This document shows, piece after piece, positions 16,140 through 26,754 of a DNA stretch of 64,000 bases. The notes under the pieces are model-generated. The model was given only the letters and a program-made list of their open reading frames with translations. It had not been told where the DNA came from and made no database searches. Positions within the stretch are counted from its first letter, which is position 1. Each line of letters starts with the position of its first letter. The stretch comes from Streptomyces sp. CB02959 (GTDB lineage Bacteria; Actinomycetota; Actinomycetes; Streptomycetales; Streptomycetaceae), in NCBI RefSeq assembly GCF_002803155.1, contig NZ_NNBP01000004.1, forward strand, positions 310,985 through 374,984. The letters are read 5' to 3'. The position numbers and the translations under genes were made by a program.

Positions 16140-16192
16140 GGCGCTGCCCTGGCACGGATCGTTCCCCCGATCGATCCGACCAGGGCAGCGCC
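16140..16192 (+). terminator. Terminator of the ABC/YhgE/TetR operon
   Basis: A 13-bp perfect stem (GGCGCTGCCCTGG and complement) around a 27-base loop that has a smaller inner stem (CGGATC/GATCCG). It lies 51 bp after the TetR stop. Confidence 0.7.
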
Positions 16193-16424
16193 GCCCCCGT
16201 CGTTCCCCCGTACTCCCCCGTACTCCCCCGTTCCGTCCGGGGAGCCGCACCGCTCCGCCGCCCCGTGTCGGCGGTGCGGCGCCGCTTCCCGTCCGTGGCC
16301 CCCACTCTTCCGTCCGGGCGGATCCCGGCCCATCCGCGTACCTACTCATCTCGGCGTCTGAGTACGGATACTCAAAGCTGAGCACCCCGCCCCATCAGCC
16401 GGGCGGCGGCCCCCTCGGACCGCC

Positions 16425-16430
16425 TACGAT
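16425..16430 (+). promoter_or_regulatory. -10 element for a leaderless DUF4126 mRNA
   Basis: TACGAT ends seven bases before the GTG at 16438 and no ribosome site is present, as expected of a leaderless transcript. Confidence 0.5.
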
Positions 16431-16437
16431 CTGCGAC

Positions 16438-17058
16438 GTGTCCGTACTTCCCTTGGTCTTCACCAGCGGCTGGGCGAGCGGGATCAACGCCTACGCCGTC
16501 GTCCTGCTCCTCGGCCTGCTCGGCGCGACCGGCGTCTCCGACGAGGTCCCCGCCGCGCTGGAACGCCCCGATGTGCTGATCGTCGCCGGACTGCTCTTCC
16601 TGGTCGAGGCGATCGCCGACAAGATCCCGTACGTGGACTCCGTCTGGGACGCCGTGCACACCGTGGTCCGGCCGATCGCCGGCGGTGTGGTGGCGGCGCT
16701 GCTGGCCGGGCACGACGGGTCGCTGCCGCAGCTGGCGGCCGGTGCCGTGGGCGGCTCCACGGCGCTGGTGAGCCATCTGGTCAAGGCGGGCACCCGGATC
16801 GCGGTCAACACCTCGCCGGAGCCGGCCAGCAACATCGTGCTGAGCCTGGCGGAGGACCTGGGCGTCGCCGGGATCGTCGCGTTCGCGCTGTTCCACCCGT
16901 GGATCGCGGCGGGCATCGCGGCGGTGCTGCTGGCCGCCGGTATCGCGGTGGTGATCTTCCTGTGGTCGCGGATCCGCCGGTACCTGCTGCGCCGGCGGGA
17001 ACGGCGCGCGGAGAAGCGGCTCGCGACGGCCGCCGGCAGCGCGCCACCGGCCGCCTGA
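16438..17058 (+). CDS. DUF4126 family membrane protein
   Basis: 206 residues, strongly hydrophobic, with about five membrane segments: VLPLVFTSGWASGINAYAVV (2-21), one near 45-62, one near 80-105, and two near the C-terminus before a basic tail. The SGxNAY start and the central DAVHTVVRPIAGG segment match DUF4126. Role unknown. GTG at 16438 is preceded by TACGAT at seven bases. Confidence 0.85.
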   Translation: MSVLPLVFTSGWASGINAYAVVLLLGLLGATGVSDEVPAALERPDVLIVAGLLFLVEAIADKIPYVDSVWDAVHTVVRPIAGGVVAALLAGHDGSLPQLAAGAVGGSTALVSHLVKAGTRIAVNTSPEPASNIVLSLAEDLGVAGIVAFALFHPWIAAGIAAVLLAAGIAVVIFLWSRIRRYLLRRRERRAEKRLATAAGSAPPAA

Positions 17059-17116
17059 GCCCGTCCGGCGCCCGGACCGGGCACCGGCCGTCGGCGGCGT
17101 TGTCAGTGCCGCCGGA

Positions 17117-17122
17117 TACAGT
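17117..17122 (+). promoter_or_regulatory. -10 element for a leaderless oxidoreductase mRNA
   Basis: TACAGT ends seven bases before the ATG at 17130, with no Shine-Dalgarno sequence between. Confidence 0.5.
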
Positions 17123-17129
17123 CGCAGGC

Positions 17130-18653
17130 ATGGCAGGGATTGCGGTGATCGGCGCCGGGATGGGCGCGATGGCGGCCGCCGCCCGGCTGGCCGTCGCGGG
17201 CCACCGGGTGGCGGTGTTCGAGCGCGGTGCGACGTACGGCGGCGCGCTGGGCCGGTTCGAGCGGGACGGCTTCGCCTTCGACACGGGCCCCGGTCTGCTG
17301 CACCTGCCGGCGGTCTACCGCGACCTGTTCGTCAAGACCGGCCGCGAGCCGCTGGAGCGCTGCGTCGAGCTGACCCAGGTCGACCCCGCGAGCCGGCACG
17401 TCTTCGCCGACGGCACCTCCGCGACGCTGCCGAACGCCTCCCGGGCCGGTGTCCTGACCGCCCTGGACGAGGCGCTGGGTGCCGGCCGCGGCGAGCGCTG
17501 GAGCGCCCTGCTGGTCCGCGCCCGCGAGGCGTGGGACGCCACCCGCCGACCGCTCCTGGAGGAGCCGCTGTGGGCGGACTGGCGGGTGCTGGGGCGCGAC
17601 CCGTATCCGGCGGTGCGCCGGCGCGGCCTGTTCGGGCTGGGCGGAGGCAAGGGCCCGACCACCGCCACCCTCGCCGAGGTCGCCCGGCGCGAGCTGGCCG
17701 ACCCCCGGCTGATCGCCCTGTTGGAGAGCCACGCCCTGGCGTACGGCTTCGACCCGCGCACCGCCCCGGCCAGCGCCGTCGTGCTGCCGTACATGGAGCA
17801 GACCTTCGGCAGCTGGTACGTGGGCGGTGGGATGCGGGCGCTGGCCGACGCGCTGTACGAGCGCTGCCGGGCGCGCAGGGTGGAGTTCAGCTTCGGCGCC
17901 GAGGTGACCGGGATCCTGGAGAAGGACGGCCGGGCCGCGGGCGTGGAGCTGGCCGACGGCCGGGTGGCCGACGCCGAGTTCGTGGTCGCGGGCGTCGACC
18001 CGGCCGGGTTGCCGGAGCTCTGCGCGGGCCGCGAGCCCTGGAACGACGGTGACGTCCGCCCCGACCCGGGGCCGGGCGACCGGGCTCCGGCGCGGCTGAC
18101 GGTCTGCCTGGCGCTGCGCGGCGCCCGCCCGGCGGACACGGTGCACCGCACGGTGGTCCACGCCGCGGACCGCGGCGCGGAGCTGGCCGCCGTCTTCGGC
18201 GACGGGCAGGACCTGCGGGACCCCTGTGCCCGACCGACGGTGACGGTGCTGCGCCCCGACGACCCCGCGACGCGGCCCGACGACGGCCACGAGGCGGTGA
18301 CCCTCACCGCCACCGTCGCCCCGCACGGTCCGGTCGACTGGCTGGACCCCGAGGCCCTGGAGCAGGACGCGGACCGGCTGGTCGAGAGCGCCGAGGCGGC
18401 GGTGCCGGGCCTGCGGGAGCGGGTGCTGTGGCGGGAGGTCCTGCCGCCGACCGGCGGCGGGCCGGTGCCGGGCCCGGCGCTGGCGGGCCGGGAGGGGCGC
18501 TTCCTGCGGCCCGGCAACCGCACCCGGATACCGGGGCTCTACACCGTCGGCGGCTGGTCCCACCCCGGCGGCGGGCTGGCGCACGCCGGGATGTCCGGGG
18601 CGATCGTCGCCGGCCTGATCGTGAACGGCGACGACTGGCACGGCTCGGAGTGA
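17130..18653 (+). CDS. CrtI-like NAD(P)/FAD-dependent oxidoreductase
   Basis: 507-residue flavoprotein of the phytoene desaturase family. The N-terminal dinucleotide motif AVIGAGMGAMAAAARLAVAG (5-24) is followed by the acidic VFERG; the second conserved block FDTGPGLLHLP follows, and the C-terminus has GLYTVGGWSHPGGGLAHAGMSG, the CrtI flavin-binding end. No other carotenoid gene is nearby, so this is probably an unlinked CrtI-like enzyme with unknown substrate. Leaderless start at 17130; a double terminator follows. Confidence 0.87.
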   Translation: MAGIAVIGAGMGAMAAAARLAVAGHRVAVFERGATYGGALGRFERDGFAFDTGPGLLHLPAVYRDLFVKTGREPLERCVELTQVDPASRHVFADGTSATLPNASRAGVLTALDEALGAGRGERWSALLVRAREAWDATRRPLLEEPLWADWRVLGRDPYPAVRRRGLFGLGGGKGPTTATLAEVARRELADPRLIALLESHALAYGFDPRTAPASAVVLPYMEQTFGSWYVGGGMRALADALYERCRARRVEFSFGAEVTGILEKDGRAAGVELADGRVADAEFVVAGVDPAGLPELCAGREPWNDGDVRPDPGPGDRAPARLTVCLALRGARPADTVHRTVVHAADRGAELAAVFGDGQDLRDPCARPTVTVLRPDDPATRPDDGHEAVTLTATVAPHGPVDWLDPEALEQDADRLVESAEAAVPGLRERVLWREVLPPTGGGPVPGPALAGREGRFLRPGNRTRIPGLYTVGGWSHPGGGLAHAGMSGAIVAGLIVNGDDWHGSE

Positions 18654-18673
18654 GACCGGAGTAAGACCCGGCT

Positions 18674-18709
18674 GAGGCCGGTCGGCCCGGCAGCGCCGGG
18701 ACCGGCCTC
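18674..18709. terminator. Terminator hairpin after the oxidoreductase gene
   Basis: GAGGCCGGTC pairs perfectly with GACCGGCCTC and encloses a second stem CCCGGC-AGC-GCCGGG. It lies between converging genes. Confidence 0.75.
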
Positions 18710-18710
18710 G

Positions 18711-18754
18711 ACTCGGGCCGCGGCGGCGGGAGTTCACCAACCCCGCGGCCGAGT
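18711..18754. terminator. Second hairpin, convergent terminator
   Basis: ACTCGGGCCGCGG (18711-18723) pairs with CCGCGGCCGAGT (18743-18754) with one bulged base. It is placed to stop the minus-strand gene ending at 18796. Confidence 0.55.
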
Positions 18755-18795
18755 CACCCCCTCCTCAGGAGCCGCACCGCTCAGCAGCCCGCGGC

Positions 18796-19896
18796 TCAGT
18801 AGTGGTACCGCTGCTCGTCGTACCCCGGGTGCTGCGGGGGCGGGTAGGTCGGCTGCTCCGCCGGGTGCCCGGTCTCGCGCTGCTGCGGCACCCAGACGCC
18901 GTCGGGCGGGGTCTCGGGGTGGTACTCCTGCCCGTAGTGCTGCGCCGGCTGCCCGCCGAGGCCGTCGTAGTACTGCCCGGTCTGATACTGCCCCTGGCCG
19001 AACGGGTCGGGCTCCTCGTACGGGTCGTAGTGCGCGGCGTACTGCTGGGTGCCGATGTACGGGTCGGAGTAGGGCGCCTGCCCGCCGTGGTAGGCGCCCT
19101 GGTCGTAGGCGGGGTAGGGATCGGCGTAGCCGTCCTGGCCGGTGGTCGGGGCGTAACCCCCGCCGTAGCCCTGGCCGTTGCCGTCGCCGTCCGCGGTGGC
19201 GTTCCCGAAGACGTCGTACGAGGCGGGGGCGGCCAACGGGTCGGGGCGGGCGTCGGGGCTGTAGACGCCGTAGGCCCCGGTCTCGTCCGGCAGCGGCTGG
19301 GGCGCGTAGACGGTGGCGGCGTCCGGTTGGCCGTACTCGAAGAAGTCCGGGGCGGCGGCGGGCGGTTCACCGGGGCCGGGCGCGTCCGGCAGCGGCTGGT
19401 ACGGGTCCGGGCTCCCGGCACCGTCCCCGCCGTGGCCGCCGTCCTCGCCATGGCCGCCGTAGCCGCCGTGGCCGCCGTCCTCGCCATGGCCGCCGTAGCC
19501 GCCGTGGCCGCCCGGCGGGGTCTCCGCGGCGGCGTCGGCGGCGGCCGGGGCCGTCTCCTCCGTCAGCCCGGAGACCTGGAGGTTCGGCCCGGCGGCGGGG
19601 GCGCGGGACGAGCGGGCGCGGCGCCGGCGGTTCGGCTTGGGCCGCCCGCCGATCGTCCAGCCCTCCTCGTAGCCGCGGCGGACGGAGAGCGTGACGAAGG
19701 TCTGCCCGATCGCGAAGGCGATGGCGCCCAGCGCGATCACGATGACCGACGGGATGAGCACGCCGGCCACCACGCAGAGGAAGCCGCACAGTGCCAGCAA
19801 CCGCCAGCGCACCGGCGCCTTGTGCTGGAACAGGACCTCACCGAGCAGCCACAGAGCGACCAGGGCGAACGCAATGTAGAGGATCATCCAGCCCAT
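18796..19896 (-). CDS. Membrane protein with Gly/His/Tyr/Gln-rich disordered tail
   Basis: 366 residues. Three closely packed membrane segments (about 3-20, 31-50, 52-72) are followed by a basic stretch (KPNRRRRARSSR) and a 260-residue low-complexity cytoplasmic tail rich in Gly, Tyr, Asp, Pro and Gln. The tail holds a 12-residue repeat, GGYGGHGEDGGH, in two full copies plus a partial one, encoded by a 36-bp DNA repeat (about 19431-19511). ATG at 19896 follows GAAGAGGGG. No family with known function is recognised; such tails often mediate multivalent or phase-separating contacts, which is only inference. Confidence 0.8.
   Translation of the reverse strand: MGWMILYIAFALVALWLLGEVLFQHKAPVRWRLLALCGFLCVVAGVLIPSVIVIALGAIAFAIGQTFVTLSVRRGYEEGWTIGGRPKPNRRRRARSSRAPAAGPNLQVSGLTEETAPAAADAAAETPPGGHGGYGGHGEDGGHGGYGGHGEDGGHGGDGAGSPDPYQPLPDAPGPGEPPAAAPDFFEYGQPDAATVYAPQPLPDETGAYGVYSPDARPDPLAAPASYDVFGNATADGDGNGQGYGGGYAPTTGQDGYADPYPAYDQGAYHGGQAPYSDPYIGTQQYAAHYDPYEEPDPFGQGQYQTGQYYDGLGGQPAQHYGQEYHPETPPDGVWVPQQRETGHPAEQPTYPPPQHPGYDEQRYHY
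19431..19511. repeat. 36-bp coding minisatellite
   Basis: The unit GTGGCCGCCGTCCTCGCC followed by ATGGCCGCCGTAGCCGCC occurs twice plus a partial copy, in frame, giving the GGYGGHGEDGGH repeat of the minus-strand protein. Such arrays often vary in copy number. Confidence 0.8.
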
Positions 19897-19933
19897 ATGC
19901 GCCCCTCTTCCGCCGGATGCCGGCCAAGCGTGG

Positions 19934-20851
19934 TCAGGGCCGCTGGTGCAGCCCCAGGTTCTCGTAGATTTCCAAGGTCGCCGTGGAGTGGTTCAGGGTG
20001 ATGAAGTGCAACCCGGGCACGTCCTCGGCCATCAAGCGCGCACACAGGTCCGTCGCGTACTCGATGCCAATGGAGCGTACCGCCGCCGGGTCGTCCTTGA
20101 CGGCGAGGATGCGCTCCGCGAGCTCCGGCGGGAAAGCGGCATTGCTGAGCTGCGCGAACCGCTCGATCTGGCGCACGTTGGTGACCGGCATGATCTCCGG
20201 AATGATCGGCGTGGGGCAACCCGCGGCGTCGACCCGGTCCCGCAGCCGGAAATAGTCCTCCGGGTAGAAGAACATCTGCGTGATCGCGAAGTCGGCGCCC
20301 GCGCGGCACTTGTCGACGAAGTGCCGGATGTCGGTGTCCCAGTCCGTCGAGCGCGGATGCATCTCGGGGAAGGCCGCCACGCCGACGCAGAAGTCGCCGG
20401 ACTCCTTGATCAGCCGGACCAGGTCGGCGGCGTGGCCGATGCCGTCGGGGTGCCGGACCCACTCGCCCATCGGGTCGCCCGGCGGGTCGCCGCGCAGCGC
20501 GAGCATGTTGCGGATCCCGGCGTCGGCGTACTGGCCGATGATGTTGCGGAGCTCGGCGGTGGAGTGGTTGACCGCGGTCAGGTGGGCGACCGGGGTGAGA
20601 GTGGTGTCGGTGGCGATGCGCTCGGTGGCGCGGACCGTGCCGTCGCGGGAGGTACCGCCGGCGCCGTAGGTCACCGACACGAAGGTCGGGGCGACGGCCT
20701 CGATGCGGCGAATGGCGTTCCACAACGTCCGCTCGCCCTTCTCGGTCTTCGGGGCGGCGAACTCGAATGAATAGGATCGCTTGCCGGAAGCAAGCAGGTC
20801 GCGCACGGTTCGTGCGCGATCAGTCCTGGTGGAAGCTGTACCTAGGGCCAT
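19934..20851 (-). CDS. metF: Methylenetetrahydrofolate reductase MetF
   Basis: 305-residue flavoprotein reducing 5,10-methylene-THF to 5-methyl-THF for methionine synthesis. TIM-barrel landmarks are visible: [20 protein letters not shown] (28-47), the FAD/folate region [15 protein letters not shown] (about 59-73), [11 protein letters not shown] (about 117-127), and [17 protein letters not shown] (about 188-204). ATG at 20851 is preceded by TAACCT at six bases, implying a leaderless mRNA. Downstream on the same strand lies the low-complexity membrane protein gene. Confidence 0.96.
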   Translation of the reverse strand: MALGTASTRTDRARTVRDLLASGKRSYSFEFAAPKTEKGERTLWNAIRRIEAVAPTFVSVTYGAGGTSRDGTVRATERIATDTTLTPVAHLTAVNHSTAELRNIIGQYADAGIRNMLALRGDPPGDPMGEWVRHPDGIGHAADLVRLIKESGDFCVGVAAFPEMHPRSTDWDTDIRHFVDKCRAGADFAITQMFFYPEDYFRLRDRVDAAGCPTPIIPEIMPVTNVRQIERFAQLSNAAFPPELAERILAVKDDPAAVRSIGIEYATDLCARLMAEDVPGLHFITLNHSTATLEIYENLGLHQRP

Positions 20852-20857
20852 ACGGGC

Positions 20858-20863
20858 AGGTTA
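20858..20863 (-). promoter_or_regulatory. -10 element for a leaderless metF mRNA
   Basis: Minus-strand TAACCT (20863-20858) ends six bases before the metF ATG at 20851; no ribosome site is visible. Confidence 0.5.
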
Positions 20864-20995
20864 ACCACACCCCGGACGGACACCAACCGACATCGAGGTA
20901 ATGCCTGGTTGATGCGGCTGCTGTCCAGTACGTGGACATCCCGCGGCCATCCCGTGGTCATCCGACGGTCTCCCGGCGGGCACCGGCCGGCCCCG

Positions 20996-21646
20996 TCAGG
21001 CGGACCAGCTCCGGATCCGCTTGGCCAGCTCCGCGGCCGCCGCACCCGGGTCGTCGGCCTCGGTGAGGGCACGGACCACCACCACCCGGCGGGCGCCGGC
21101 CGCCAGCACCTCGTCGAGGTTGCCGGCGTCGATCCCGCCGATGGCGAACCAGGGGCGCTCGGGGTTCCGTGCGGCGGCGTACCGGACCAGGTCCAGGCCG
21201 GGGGCGTGCCGGCCGGGCTTGGTCGGGGTCGGCCAGCAGGGGCCGGTGCAGAAGTAGTCGACGCCGGGCTCGGTGAGCGCGGCGTCCACCTCGGCCTCGG
21301 CGTGGGTGGAGCGGCCTATCAGCGGCTCCGGGCCGAGGAGGGCGCGGGCGGCCGGGACCGGCAGGTCCCCCTGGCCGAGGTGGAGCACCTCGGCGCCCGC
21401 GGCGTGGGCGACGTCCGCGCGGTCGTTCACCGCGAGCAGCTTGCCGTGCCGCCGGCAGGCGTCCGCGAAGACTTCCAGGTGGCGCAGCTCCTCGCCGGCC
21501 TCCAGGCCCTTGTCGCGCAGCTGGACGATGTCCACGCCCGAGGCCAGCACCGCGTCCAGGAACTGCGGGAGGTCGCCCTGGCGGGTGCGCGCGTCGGTGC
21601 ACAGGTAGAGCCGGGCGTCGGACAGGGCCTGTCGAACGGTGGTCAT
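20996..21646 (-). CDS. thiE: Thiamine-phosphate synthase ThiE
   Basis: 216-residue TIM-barrel enzyme joining the thiazole and pyrimidine phosphates to thiamine monophosphate. Visible: [17 protein letters not shown] (about 39-55), [27 protein letters not shown] (about 70-96), the phosphate loop region [28 protein letters not shown], and the C-terminal AIGGIDAGN. It is transcribed away from the thiOSG operon and has no TPP riboswitch of its own in the 110 bp before it, only a strong terminator and a purine-rich ribosome site. Confidence 0.95.
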   Translation of the reverse strand: MTTVRQALSDARLYLCTDARTRQGDLPQFLDAVLASGVDIVQLRDKGLEAGEELRHLEVFADACRRHGKLLAVNDRADVAHAAGAEVLHLGQGDLPVPAARALLGPEPLIGRSTHAEAEVDAALTEPGVDYFCTGPCWPTPTKPGRHAPGLDLVRYAAARNPERPWFAIGGIDAGNLDEVLAAGARRVVVVRALTEADDPGAAAAELAKRIRSWSA

Positions 21647-21668
21647 CGGGCGGCTTCCCCCCTCGTCG

Positions 21669-21706
21669 GCGGCGTACGGACCGGCCGGGGCCGGTCCGTA
21701 CGCCGC
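21669..21706 (-). terminator. Terminator between the Rv2175c-type gene and thiE
   Basis: An 18-base arm (GCGGCGTACGGACCGGCC) is exactly repeated in inverse with only two bases between, giving about 17 bp of stem. It lies 51 bp after the upstream stop, so it should separate the two transcripts. Confidence 0.75.
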
Positions 21707-21756
21707 GTGGATGCGGTTGCGGATGCGTGGTGCGGTTGCTGCGGGACGCGGGTGCG

Positions 21757-22122
21757 TCAGACGGCCAGTGCCTGGGCCCGGCGCTTGACCTCCGTGCCGC
21801 GATTCTCGCGCAGCGCCTGCGCCGGGGTGCCGGGCAGGGTGTCATCCGCGGTGAAGAGCCACTCCAGCATCTCCTCGTCGGCGAAGCCGTCGTCCCGCAG
21901 GAGCGTCAGCGTGCCGACGAGTCCCTTGACGACCTTGCCGTCCTTGATGAATTCGGCGGGCACCTGGAGCACGCGGTTCTCGCCGCGGCGCACCGCGATG
22001 AGCTGGCCCTCCTTCACCAGCTGCCGCACGCGGGTCACCTCGATGTCGAGTTCTTCGGCGATGTCGGGGAGGGTGAGCCAGGCGGGGACGAGTCCATCGA
22101 TGTTTGCGTCAATCTCGGTCAC
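21757..22122 (-). CDS. Rv2175c-family DNA-binding protein
   Basis: 121 residues. A winged-helix/MerR-like N-terminal part ([41 protein letters not shown], about 14-54) is followed by a C-terminal domain with [28 protein letters not shown] typical of actinobacterial Rv2175c homologues. The mycobacterial protein is a DNA-binding substrate of the kinase PknL; a PASTA kinase gene lies 4.6 kb away here, but a link is only inference. GTG at 22122 (VTEIDANID) is chosen because homology begins there. Confidence 0.85.
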   Translation of the reverse strand: MTEIDANIDGLVPAWLTLPDIAEELDIEVTRVRQLVKEGQLIAVRRGENRVLQVPAEFIKDGKVVKGLVGTLTLLRDDGFADEEMLEWLFTADDTLPGTPAQALRENRGTEVKRRAQALAV

Positions 22123-22223
22123 AGGACAAGCCTGCCACCTCCCACTGACAGCCGGTACCCGGGCATCGCCGTCGGGCGGCGCGTGCACACCGCCGGGTGA
22201 GCCCCGGGCGGCCGCGGACCGCG

Positions 22224-23486
22224 CTACCGGACCGCCGACTTGAGCGGAACGGTCGCGTCCGCCGCCCGTTCCCGGTCCAGCAGCGCACCGCGCTCGATGA
22301 GCCGGCGCCCCTGGGCCAGGTCCCGCGGGCGCCCCACCGCCAGCAGCGCGACCAGCCGCCCCGCCCCGTCGCCGGCGCCCGCACCGCGGAGCCACAGCAC
22401 CGACCAGGCGGCACCGGCCGGATCGCCGCGCCAGACCAGTTCGTCGGCGTCCCCGTGGTGACCGGCGTACTGCACGAACCGCCCGAACTGCTCGGACCAG
22501 AAGTACGGCACCGGGTCGTAGACCGTGCCCTCCGCCGCGCCCTGGGCGATGTCCTCGGCCACCGTGCGGGGCCCCTGGAGGGCGTTGTCCCAGTGGTGGA
22601 CCAGCAGCCGGGTGCCGTAACGGGCCGACGGGAAGGAGGCGCAGTCGCCGACCGCGTAGACGTCGGGGGCGGAGGTGCGCAGCCGCTCGTCGGCCAGGAC
22701 CGAGCCGTCCGCGGGCGAGAGGGCGACGCCGGAGCCGGCCAGCCAGGCGGTGGCGGGCCGGGCACCGATCCCGACGACGACGGCGTCGGCGGGCAGGGTG
22801 GTGCCGTCGGCGAGGGTCACCGCGCCGGGGGTGACGGAGTCGACCCGCACGCCGGTGCGCAGGTCGGCCCCGGCGTCCGCGTACCAGCCGGTCATGTAGG
22901 CCGCGACCGCGGCGGGCAGGGCGCCGGCCAGCGGGTGGTCGGCGGCCTCGACGACGGTGACCTCGCAGCCCGCCTCGCGGGCGGCGGTGGCGAACTCCGC
23001 GCCGATCCAGCCGGCCCCCACCACCACGATCCGGTGCTGGGCGGCGAGCACCGGCCGCAGCCGCTCGGCGTCGTCCAGGGTGCGCAGCAGGTGGACGTCG
23101 GCCAGGCCCTCGCTGCCGGGCAGCCGGATCGGTTCGGCGCCGGTGGCGATGACCGCGTGGTCGTAGCGGATCGGGCCCTGGCCGGTCTCGACGACGTGCG
23201 CGTCCGGGCGCAGTGCGGTGACCGGACTGCCGAGGCGGAGGTCGATGCCGAGGCCGGCGAAGTCGATGTCGAACGCGGAGCCGTCGGCCTTGCCGAGCAG
23301 CACCGCCTTGGACAGCGGGGGGCGGTCGTAAGGCTGGTGGGGCTCGTCGCCGAGGAGCGTGATCGCTCCCCGCCAGCCTTGTTCGCGCAGGGCCACGGCG
23401 GTCTGCACACCCGCCATCCCCGCGCCGACGATCACCACGCGCGGCGTGCGGTCAGGGTCCTGGGGAGACTTGCTCTGCTCGCTCAC
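22224..23486 (-). CDS. FAD-dependent ferredoxin/rubredoxin-reductase-like protein
   Basis: 420 residues with two dinucleotide-binding domains: FAD motif VVIVGAGMAGVQTAVALREQG (about 17-37) and NAD(P)H motif IVVVGAGWIGAEFATAARE (about 150-168), plus VYAVGDCASFPS, the FAD-contacting end motif. Family members pass electrons from NAD(P)H to ferredoxins for P450s or dioxygenases, or to rubredoxin; no partner gene is adjacent. GTG at 23486 has TAGAGT (23498-23493) six bases upstream, suggesting a leaderless mRNA. Divergent from the thiamine operon. Confidence 0.9.
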   Translation of the reverse strand: MSEQSKSPQDPDRTPRVVIVGAGMAGVQTAVALREQGWRGAITLLGDEPHQPYDRPPLSKAVLLGKADGSAFDIDFAGLGIDLRLGSPVTALRPDAHVVETGQGPIRYDHAVIATGAEPIRLPGSEGLADVHLLRTLDDAERLRPVLAAQHRIVVVGAGWIGAEFATAAREAGCEVTVVEAADHPLAGALPAAVAAYMTGWYADAGADLRTGVRVDSVTPGAVTLADGTTLPADAVVVGIGARPATAWLAGSGVALSPADGSVLADERLRTSAPDVYAVGDCASFPSARYGTRLLVHHWDNALQGPRTVAEDIAQGAAEGTVYDPVPYFWSEQFGRFVQYAGHHGDADELVWRGDPAGAAWSVLWLRGAGAGDGAGRLVALLAVGRPRDLAQGRRLIERGALLDRERAADATVPLKSAVR

Positions 23487-23492
23487 CCGCTC

Positions 23493-23498
23493 ACTCTA
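23493..23498 (-). promoter_or_regulatory. -10 element for a leaderless FAD reductase mRNA
   Basis: Minus-strand TAGAGT ends six bases before the GTG at 23486. Confidence 0.45.
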
Positions 23499-23635
23499 GG
23501 ACGGCGGACGACGCGGCCCGCAGCAGCGCGCAAGGAGATCTCTGACACAGCGTCACGCGCCGTGCCGACCGGGTCCGGTCCGGCGGCGCTCCCTTACGGC
23601 GCGTCGCGGCCCGTATTAGGGTGGCGCCTGACGCA

Positions 23636-23727
23636 CTCGCGGGAGCCCGGACGCACCGGGCTGAGAGGGAGGCTGGCCGGCCTCCGACCGTACGAACCTG
23701 ATCCGGGTCATGCCGGCGAAGGGAGGG
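23636..23727 (+). promoter_or_regulatory. TPP riboswitch (THI element)
   Basis: The conserved THI-box elements are present in order: GGGAGCCCGG at the 5' side, CTGAGAGGGAGG (about 23661-23672), and the 3' core GAACCTGATCCGGGTCATGC followed by CGGCGAAGGGAGG. A likely -10 (TATTAG, about 23614) lies just upstream. The final GAAGGGAGGGG is also the ribosome site of thiO 12 bases on, so TPP binding can block translation initiation. It controls thiO-thiS-thiG. Confidence 0.95.
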
Positions 23728-23738
23728 GCTGGACGCCC

Positions 23739-26088
<2,350 letters not shown>

Positions 26089-26121
26089 GCGCCGCGGGAG
26101 CGGGGGGGGCGGGCAGCGGGC

Positions 26122-26559
26122 TCAGGCCGGCCCGGCGGCCGCCCCCACCCGGTCCGCCGCCCCGACCCCGTCCGCGAACTCCGGCGGGGCGGTGAACTCC
26201 GAGGGGGCGGCGGTGATCACCTCGTCGAGCAGGTCCCGGGAGGCCATCAGGGCCTCGATGGAGCCGGTGAGCCGGGCGCGCTCCCGGTGGAGCTCGCCGA
26301 CCAGCTGCGGGCACGTGGGCACCAGCCGGCCGTCGTCGTCGCGCAGACAGGGCAGCACCTGCGCGATGGTGGCGGTGTTCAGCCCGGAGGTCAGCAGCGT
26401 GCGGATCCGGCGGACCTGGGCGACGTCGGCCTCCTGGTAGAGGCGGTAGCCGGCGCTCGTCCGCCGGGGGCTGAGCAGCCCCTGCTCCTCGTAGTAGCGC
26501 AGCAGCCGCTCGGTGGTGCCGGTCCGCCGGGCCAGCGCGCCGATCTGGAGCGTCGTCAT
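26122..26559 (-). CDS. MerR family transcriptional regulator
   Basis: 145 residues. N-terminal MerR winged helix (IGALARRTGTTERLLRYYEEQGLL, 6-29; RTSAGYRLYQEADVAQVRRI, 33-52), then a long dimerisation helix. The short C-terminal part has a single Cys-containing stretch (VLPCLRDDDGRLVPTCPQL) that could sense metal or redox state, though the pattern is not that of a defined metal sensor. AGAGGGGG precedes the ATG at 26559. Divergent from the kinase gene. Confidence 0.87.
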   Translation of the reverse strand: MTTLQIGALARRTGTTERLLRYYEEQGLLSPRRTSAGYRLYQEADVAQVRRIRTLLTSGLNTATIAQVLPCLRDDDGRLVPTCPQLVGELHRERARLTGSIEALMASRDLLDEVITAAPSEFTAPPEFADGVGAADRVGAAAGPA

Positions 26560-26740
26560 CGGGTCCCCCTCTGGTGCCGTGTGGCGTCGCGGCCGCGGGC
26601 GCCACCCCCTCGTGCGACTACGGCCGGGCCCGGATTATTCCGCGCCGGGCCCCGGCCGCGCCGTCCGCCCCCTTGTCACGGTTCCGCTGCGGTCCCCGGC
26701 GGGGATGGCCGGGGGCGTCCGGTGTGTCGGTGCGGGCTCG

Positions 26741-26746
26741 TAGACT
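26741..26746 (+). promoter_or_regulatory. -10 element for a leaderless kinase mRNA
   Basis: TAGACT ends eight bases before the GTG at 26755; no Shine-Dalgarno sequence is present. Confidence 0.45.
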
Positions 26747-26754
26747 CGTCTGCC

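Larger units (their letters stand above)
16089..16437. other. Intergenic region with terminator and short repeats
   Basis: 349 bp. It contains the exporter operon terminator (16140-16192), a 10-bp direct repeat TCCCCCGTAC in about 2.7 copies (16204-16230), and the -10 of the DUF4126 gene at its right end. No gene seen. Confidence 0.6.

Noticed and set aside
17130..18653. Carotenoid biosynthetic cluster
   Set aside because: Only a CrtI-like oxidoreductase is present; no phytoene synthase, GGPP synthase or cyclase gene lies in the window.
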